Assembly: GCA_020629795.1 (NCBI GenBank)
Contig: JAHDCR010000001.1
Span: forward strand, 214,443 to 278,442
DNA: 64,000 bases
Direction: 5' to 3'
DNA from: Candidatus Altimarinota bacterium
GTDB lineage: Bacteria > Patescibacteriota > Gracilibacteria > BD1-5 > UBA6164
Numbering within the stretch: position 1 is the first letter of the stretch; each line of letters starts with the position of its first letter. The notes below the pieces were generated by a model. It searched no databases, had not been told where the DNA came from, and saw only the letters and a list, made by a program, of their open reading frames with translations. This document shows, one piece after another, positions 57,914-64,000 of this stretch. The translations under genes were made by a program, and so were the position numbers.

Positions 57914-57941
57914 AAATAGCTAGAAATTATTTCTAGCTATT
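57914..57941 (-). terminator. terminator upstream of queA
   Basis: Perfect 13-bp stem AATAGCTAGAAAT / ATTTCTAGCTATT, followed by TTTTTAT on the minus strand and then the queA ATG, so queA depends on a promoter within a very short space or on read-through. Confidence 0.85.
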
Positions 57942-57967
57942 GTAGTGATATTTGAGAAGTGGCAAGG

Positions 57968-59365
57968 TTAATTTTGAGTCCAATCATGTTGTTGTGACCA
58001 AGCATGCCAAGTCGGCCTATCGTCTGTTTTTCCTGCAACATCAGGGTCATTTCTGTATGTATTATATGTTTTCAAAATAGTCATAAATCTATCTGCATGA
58101 CTTAAGTCATTAGGAAAAGCTTCATTGTTGTTTTGAAAGATTGTTGAAATTTGAGAAAATCTATTATCTGCTCAAAATAATCATTCAAATTCTTGTTGAG
58201 CTGTTGTTCTAGGATCGAGATCTTCTAAAATAGATTGAATTTGGATTATATTATCTGGATTTGACAATAATGGTCAAAGATCAAAATTAGGAATTCTAAT
58301 TTCTTGTAGTTGAGAAGATAAATCTGGATTTTGTTCCTGTGAGCTTTCGACTAGTGATGAGATTTCTGGATTCTCTACACTATCTCAGTCACTGTTTTCT
58401 GATGAAATGCTACTAATAGCATCAAATATTCCTTTTAATAGATCATGTATAAATTTAGCAATTCCTGTTAATTCTTCACCAGATGAATCTTCCTGAAGTT
58501 GTTCTCTAATATTTCTAACTTGCTCAGGTGGTGCATTTAAAACAGCATTTTGGACAGACCGAGATATATCTGAAATATTATCATTTGCTGTAATTTGAAA
58601 TCATGAAAGATTATTTACTATTCATTCGGGCATAGTTTCCGATTCATCTATATTCTCAGACTCAATTTTAGATTCAATATCATTAGGTTTTAATTCTTCA
58701 GAGAAGAGACTATTAAAGAATTCAACTCATTTTTCTGTTTGCATAAATAAATAATTTCTCTCTCCGTTTCCAGCGATATCTAAAGAGTTGGCATGCATGT
58801 CATCTTCTTGATTTACAATTCAAGATACAAGTTCTCTAAGACCTAATATTTTTTCTTCCAGTTTTCATATTAGCTCTTCATTTTCTCCTGAGAGCATGGA
58901 GAGAATATCTTCTACAGAAATATCAGGATTACTAGAAATTTGTTGTATAATACTAAGACTAAGAGCAACCGACATGTGATCTTGAGCAACTGGGGAAATA
59001 TTCATGCCTTCAAAAACACCTCACTCTGAAAATAAAATAACTTGCGACTGAGCATCAAGTTTATCCATATTTTCTGAGCTCAATACCTCGTTTTCAGAGA
59101 GTATATCAGAAGAGCTGAGTCATTCTAACATTTGTTCCTGAGTAAAATCTTGTAACTCAGCAGACACTATTTCAGGAAGTTCTGACTTTAAAATATCCTT
59201 AAAATCTTGGAGCTCTTGTTGCGTGAAGTATATTATTCCTTGAGTTTCTTCGCTAAATTGTTGTGCTAGTAGCTCTTTTTCTTGAGAGCTTAGTTGGCTG
59301 TCATCTAATGAATCCCAGCCATTATCCTGAGATAAATCAATTTGAATTGGTGCATCTAGTGACAT
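57968..59365 (-). CDS. large acidic protein A, unknown (paralogue of 59426-60832)
   Basis: 465 residues, acidic, predicted helical, with no signal peptide. N-terminal domain (about 1-150) is homologous to the next gene: LSSSDI, MDKLDAQSQVILF, VAQDHMSVALSLS, then EFFNSLFSEEL. One amphipathic/hydrophobic helix lies at about 300 (KFIHDLLKGIFDAISSISS). The C-terminal part is Gln/Asn/Asp-rich and ends HAWSQQHDWTQN. Last of three such genes. Function unknown. Confidence 0.75.
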
Positions 59366-59425
59366 ATCTTGCAATAAAAAAATATATACTTTAAGTGTAG
59401 CATATATTTTTTTGGAGGGCAATTA

Positions 59426-60832
59426 TTAAGCGATTGCAAAATATGTTTGAAAGAGTAACGCTTCATCTGTTTCCTCTTTATCTATTTTCCAAATCGTAAA
59501 ATTCTGATACTGATTTATGAGTAACTGTAAATGTACTGTATTTATACTTCCATCAGGATTAGAAATTGAAAAATCTGGACTCATCTCTTGCATGAATCTT
59601 TGAATTTTCGGAACTTGAATGGCATTATCATGTTTATCAGGCATAGTTTCAATAAATATAGATCAAAGATTTACAGATATATCTCCCTGATCACTCATGA
59701 GTGGTATATGCTCTACAATACTTTTAGCATCTTCTGAGATTGTAGTAGGATTTGAAAATAATTCTTGAAATGCACTTGCAGGAATTCAATCAACGACTAT
59801 TGTATTATGTGCTCGAAAGAAATTTCAAGCTTCATTTATATCTTCTTCTGGGACTTCTATGACTGTAGTAGATTGTTGTTGAAAATCTGTTGCAGCTGAT
59901 TGGACATGAGACTCCTCTCACTTTGAAAATATAGACGCAATATATTTAAATAGTTTAGCAATACTGTCTAATAATCCCCCAATTTTATTACCTACTCCAC
60001 TGATTAAATCATTTACAAATCAGCCCTCTTCTTGAGAATTTTGAGCTATAAAAGTATCTGCATCAGTCACATTTTTCGCAGTTGAAGAGTCTTGTACTAC
60101 TCTTTGAAATAGAGTTTCAATTTGTGGCAATATATTTGAATCTAAACTAGTAAAATCAACTTCAATAGCATCACTTGTATTAGCTGATTCCAACTCGGCT
60201 TGTATTTCTTGCTGCGTTGTAAAATCTCAAGCAAATAATCAGTTAAAAAACTTTCTGCCTCTTGCTACGTCCATACAAATAATATTTTGTCTTCCTCCTG
60301 CTTCAATTGTGGCAGGAGTATTTTGCAGGAGTCATAGATTAGTTACTAAATGAGCTGTAAAATCAGGACTTTCATTATTCACAATTCTCTCAAACTCTTG
60401 ACTATCTATAGCTTGATTCGATGCTAATTGACCTATTAAGCTACTAGCAAATGCAACAGCCAAATGGTCTTGTGCTCTAGAATCCGTTACGCTTTGTAAT
60501 ACTCCATTTCTCCCAAAAAGTATATCTTGAGCATACGCATCTAATCTATTTAATTGCTGATTATATTCAGCCGTTTCTCACGCGATATCTGAACTAGCAA
60601 GTCACTCATCTAGCTGAGTTCTAAGAAAGTTTTCAAACTCAGTAGAAGTCTCTCACGAATCAATAAAAGCTTTGAGTTCAGTGAGCTCTGCTGCTGTAAA
60701 ATAAGCAGTAGCATCTCGATTAGCAGAAACCCTGCGTATAGCTTCTTGTTGGGCCGGAGTTATATTTCCTAAATCTACTTCTGCTGGGAGAGTATCTTGA
60801 GAAAAATCTATTTTGTGTAGTGTTTCTGACAT
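59426..60832 (-). CDS. large acidic protein B, unknown (paralogue of 57968-59365)
   Basis: 468 residues. Shares the N-terminal pattern with its neighbour: LASSDI, LNRLDAYAQDILFG, RAQDHLAVAFASS, then KFFNGLFAGDF. Amphipathic helix at about 285-305 (NKIGGLLDSIAKLFKYIASIF). The C-terminal part has alpha/beta character and ends FQTYFAIA. No signal peptide. Many UGA-Gly codons. Function unknown; tandem paralogy is directly visible. Confidence 0.75.
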
Positions 60833-60848
60833 GGGTTTGTTGTTAAAA

Positions 60849-63647
60849 TTAAACTATATGAGATATAAATCTTGTTTCTAGACCAAGCTGTGCAAAATAA
60901 GATCTTACTTCTGGAGAAAGTGCCCACTCTCCAGTAAGGTTATTCTCAGCATTAACAATCACGGTGTTGTCGTCTACAGAAATATCAAGATTTCATTCAA
61001 TTGGAATTATACCATCTAGACTTGAAGAAACTATTATTTCAGCAAGAGCTGTTTTCTCTCTTCTTGAGAGTTCGGAAATCATTGTTTTTACTTCTTCAGG
61101 GTTTATGATATTTCCTTCAGTATCAATAACTCAAGCATCTATCATTGCTTGATACTCTTCAGATATATCTGGAGATAGGAGCTCGCTTCCTAAATAGTAT
61201 CAACCGACTACTGCGGCTGCTAAAGCAGCAAGTTTTCATCTCTTTGGTATTTTTGCAGTTCTAATACTTCTTGAAATCGATGCCCAATCTATAGTTCCAG
61301 TTCCAAGGGCTACTCTTCAAATTCATCTTCAGAATTTTCAAATATGTGCCCCTGCATTTACAACATTAGATATAGGTCTTAAGACTACCTCTTTTCAGAT
61401 TCTAGTAGTAATATTTGCCGCTCATCAACCTTGCGAAGCTATTCTTCAAACATTTATTGCATCCATAGCAAATAATACAGTTCCTGCACCAGCTGCTGCA
61501 AAATTATACCATTGTAATTCTCATTCTTTCAATTGTGCACCACCACTAAAAACGAGTTTAATTGGTCATATTATTCCTGTCATATAAATAAGAGAATCTC
61601 TAATTGATTCAAGAATACTAGTATCATCGTCTCGCATTGTAATATCCAATCATAAAAATGCTATTTCAGGGAAAACCCCTAGGGTATGTCTAAATACGTC
61701 TGGAAATTCTGTTGCAAGTTTTTTTAGTTGTTGCATTTTATTGAGCGCTCCAGCTTGGTCTAGTCCTTCAAATACTAGTCGCTCACCTCTTTGAGCAACA
61801 CGTAATTCGTCTAACAAACCAGAAGGATAGTTCCATATTTGAGCAATAGTGTTTCTACCAACTCGTGCTTTTTGATACTGAGCAATATTCTGCATGCTTT
61901 GAGTAAGTGTATCCTCGGCTTGAGTAATCCCAGGTAAATATCCACTTAAATGTCTTGAAAGATCAAATACTTCTTCGCTGGGAATAAGGATTTTTTGTTT
62001 CACTATTGATCGTAAATCATCAATAGTTGTTGCTACGTTGTTACCAAGTATATCGGGGTCTAATGCATTAAGCTGTGCAGTGAGATTTTGGATATCTTCT
62101 CCTGATTCCATAATGGCTTGAATCTGGTAGTTTTTTCTTAAGACTTCGACTCCATTACTAACAGCATCACCAATTTTAGCTCACTCAACTCAAGACACTG
62201 CTTGTGATAATTTTGTGAAATTCGCAAGTTTAGAATCAGCATTTCAAAATGCTAAATCCCATTTATTTATATCAAGAGAATTAGTATTTAATCAATCTAT
62301 TATTGTTCTTGTGAGTCATCACATCACATTTGAAATAAGACGTACAAATGGTCCAGATTGTCTATACATAACGGCTAAAAATACTCACCTTTCTACATTT
62401 TCCATTTCTTCTAATTTTTCGGTAAAATCATTCACCGGAATAGATATACCAGGAATGATTAATCCTGTAGCAGTAAAGGTAAAATTTACAACATCCTCTC
62501 AAATATCTAATGCAATATCTGAAATTGATATTACTCATGAGGCTACTAGAGATATCATTAGTCATGTAGCATCCAGAGCATATCTTGGTGCGCTAGCTAA
62601 TAGTTCTCAAAATCCTACTTTTTCTCAAGAAAGAAAATCACTCGCGAGTTGCTGAGCCGAATTATCTCCAAGATGCTCTCTGAGTATTATTTGTAACTGA
62701 TCTCTTGATTCTGGTCGTAGGTTTATATGAGGATATGCATCCATAACACTTTCAGATACCTCAGAGATGATTATTTCTTTTATTATTAGGCTCATTTCTG
62801 AATCCTCCAATATACCGGATATAAGACGTTCGTATGTTTCTACTGAAAGTGCTCATTTAATAACAGAAATATCTATTTCTCCTCAGTTTGCAGCTTCATG
62901 AATAGCCTGAAGTTCCTCAGCTGTTATAATATTTGGGTCTTGTAATAATGAATTTAACTTTTCTTGAAGAGCTGGGTGTGTTCTCAAGCGTTCAGGTATT
63001 TCTCAAGCAGTTTGTAAAGCTTCACCTACTTCATCTCTCATAATAGAATCGTCTACTATCGTATCTGCAGCCTCAACTATTTCATCTTTTATATCAAATG
63101 GATTATTGAACCCAAGCCAGCCTAGTACAGCAAAAAAACCCTTTAAAAGGGCTCACAAAAGCTTATGTTCTTCTGCAAAATTTATTATATCAAAACCAGA
63201 ATCTATATCTTCTCGTATTTCTGTTACCACATCTGTGGAAATTCATGATCCAGAAGCTATTCTTGCAATCGTATCATTCCCATTATTTCATACGAGAGTA
63301 TCATCTCACTCATCAATTGCTAATATGAGATCGGCAGCTTCAGCCTGTGCTGTCATAGATTCAGCATCTGATGCTGATATTGCTTCTCAAAGAGTTGCTT
63401 GAGATGCTGCTACTTCGCTGAGCTCCGATGCTAAAGCATCTCTCTGAGCTGTTTGTACTTCATAGAGTTCTGCAAGTTTAGCTTCTGGGAGTGTTCCTTC
63501 TCTGAGTGCCTCAGCTTCTGCCTGTGAAAGGATTACTTCTCAGTATAAGTTTACAAGACTTTCTCGAACTCATGGTATGTCTTTTACAAGTGTTTCTATG
63601 CTTTCAGCTGAGTTTGGAAGAATTTCAGCTCACGTCCTAGGTATCAT
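60849..63647 (-). CDS. large acidic protein C with several hydrophobic segments, unknown
   Basis: 932 residues. N-terminal Ala/Glu-rich helical part (about 1-110), RTX-like GDDTLVGNNGNDTI at about 111-125, a hydrophobic segment (LLGALLKGFFAVLGWLGF, about 165), long helical regions, further hydrophobic stretches in the second half (LMISLVASGVISISD, YMTGIIGPIKLVF, AAGAGTVLFAMDAI, KLAALAAAVVGYYLG), and a short beta C-terminus. No signal peptide. First of three consecutive minus-strand genes with 16- and 60-nt gaps. Possible membrane-inserting or cell-contact protein; inference only. Confidence 0.75.
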
Positions 63648-63702
63648 ATGTATTGAGTCAAAAATATATATTTATAGACTATCATATGTTCTAGCTTTAC
63701 GC

Positions 63703-63733
63703 AAAAAAAGAAGGATTTTACTCCTTCTTTTTT
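63703..63733 (-). terminator. terminator of the gene at 63732
   Basis: Perfect 12-bp stem AAAAAAGAAGGA / TCCTTCTTTTTT, 6-nt loop; T-run on both strands. Confidence 0.88.
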
Positions 63734-64000
63734 ATACAGCTATTTCTTCTTTCTGTCTATCTGTATCATTATCGTTAGTTAAACTCTCTTTATTTTCATC
63801 TACAGAAGTCTCTGTAATTTCTTTTCCTGGGAGAAAGGTATTTCTCCAGCTTGGAAATCATATTCACCAAATACCAGATGTTGAGATAGTTGTTTTTTCA
63901 CCAGGAATAGTGATTTCTTCACCAGGGTGAATAGTTGTTATATCAGGGAGTTTATCCATAAATACTTCAAGCATTGGTTTCGCTCAACCTGCTGCATTTC
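63732..64000 (-). CDS. C-terminal end of a possible penicillin-binding protein (truncated)
   Basis: The last 89 residues of a gene continuing past the window edge. The visible beginning NAAGGAKPMLEVFMDKLPD resembles the end of class A PBP transpeptidase domains (GG-x-x-P-x-x-x-x-FM), followed by a hydrophilic tail (PGEEITIPGEKTTIS ... ETSVDENKESLTNDN). Assignment rests on this short match only; other envelope proteins are possible. Confidence 0.45.

Noticed and set aside
1-64000. tRNA, rRNA, CRISPR arrays, insertion sequences
   Set aside because: Looked for cloverleaf-type elements, direct-repeat arrays and transposase motifs in the gaps; none seen by eye. A covariance-model search would be decisive for small RNAs.

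Overview
Organism. The window reads coherently only when UGA is a sense codon for glycine (translation table 25). Under the standard code nearly every conserved gene is cut into fragments. With UGA read as Gly they become uninterrupted, and UGA falls on invariant glycines: the MutL GFRGEAL motif, the UvrA LSGGEAQR signature, the GatA GGSIRQP loop, the PepA TDAEGRL motif and the lipobox of a lipoprotein. Together with low G+C, AGA-rich arginine usage, starts without Shine-Dalgarno sequences, T4SS-type pilin modules, a ComEC-PilB-PilC set and an SLH-domain surface protein, this points to a Patescibacteria/CPR genome of the Absconditabacteria (SR1) or Gracilibacteria (BD1-5) type. The sequence alone does not decide which of the two. 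All coordinates below use table 25 (stops TAA and TAG only).

Layout. 1-5278: the 3' part of a VirD4/TraD-like ATPase, then three secreted or membrane proteins built from seven T4SS-pilin-like modules. 5302-7962 (minus): mutL and two small unknowns. 8028-11388 (plus): rplS, gatA and an acidic unknown. 11385-20832 (minus): comEC, lgt, efp, rny, fusA, an unknown, prmC and an ABC-2-type permease. 21017-21223: a small membrane gene that looks foreign or standard-code. 21258-27543 (minus): fmt, a MraY/WecA-like transferase, a polytopic unknown, a PH-domain protein, glyA and an S41 protease. 27946-38648 (plus): four unknown genes leading into pepA, then comF, uvrA, murB and an RsuA/RluB-type pseudouridine synthase. 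39397-51326 (plus): dinG, a type IV pilus module (two inner-membrane proteins, pilB, pilC), the large SLH surface protein behind a structured leader, and an LRR lipoprotein. 51378-55544 (minus): two FKBP isomerases and mfd. 55689-56877 (plus): tsaB and a second PH-domain protein. 56878-64000 (minus): queA, three large acidic proteins of unknown function (two clearly paralogous), and the 3' end of a possible penicillin-binding protein.

How the parts relate. Much of the window concerns the cell envelope and contact with other cells: T4SS-like pilin modules and ATPase, the pilus assembly ATPase and platform, DNA uptake (ComEC, ComF), the SLH surface protein, lipoproteins with their Lgt, and peptidoglycan precursor enzymes (MurB, MraY/WecA-like). 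The rest is housekeeping: translation (L19, EF-G, EF-P, PrmC, Fmt, GatA, TsaB, QueA, pseudouridine synthase), DNA repair (MutL, UvrA, Mfd, DinG), GlyA, RNase Y and proteolysis.

Most unusual: strong depletion of UGA-Gly in genes expected to be highly expressed; two small SD-led genes without UGA, one with a terminator placed as if UGA were its stop; fused T4SS-pilin modules; the unknown four-gene cluster at 27946-31136; and the large acidic family at 57968-63647. No tRNA, rRNA, CRISPR array or insertion sequence was recognised.
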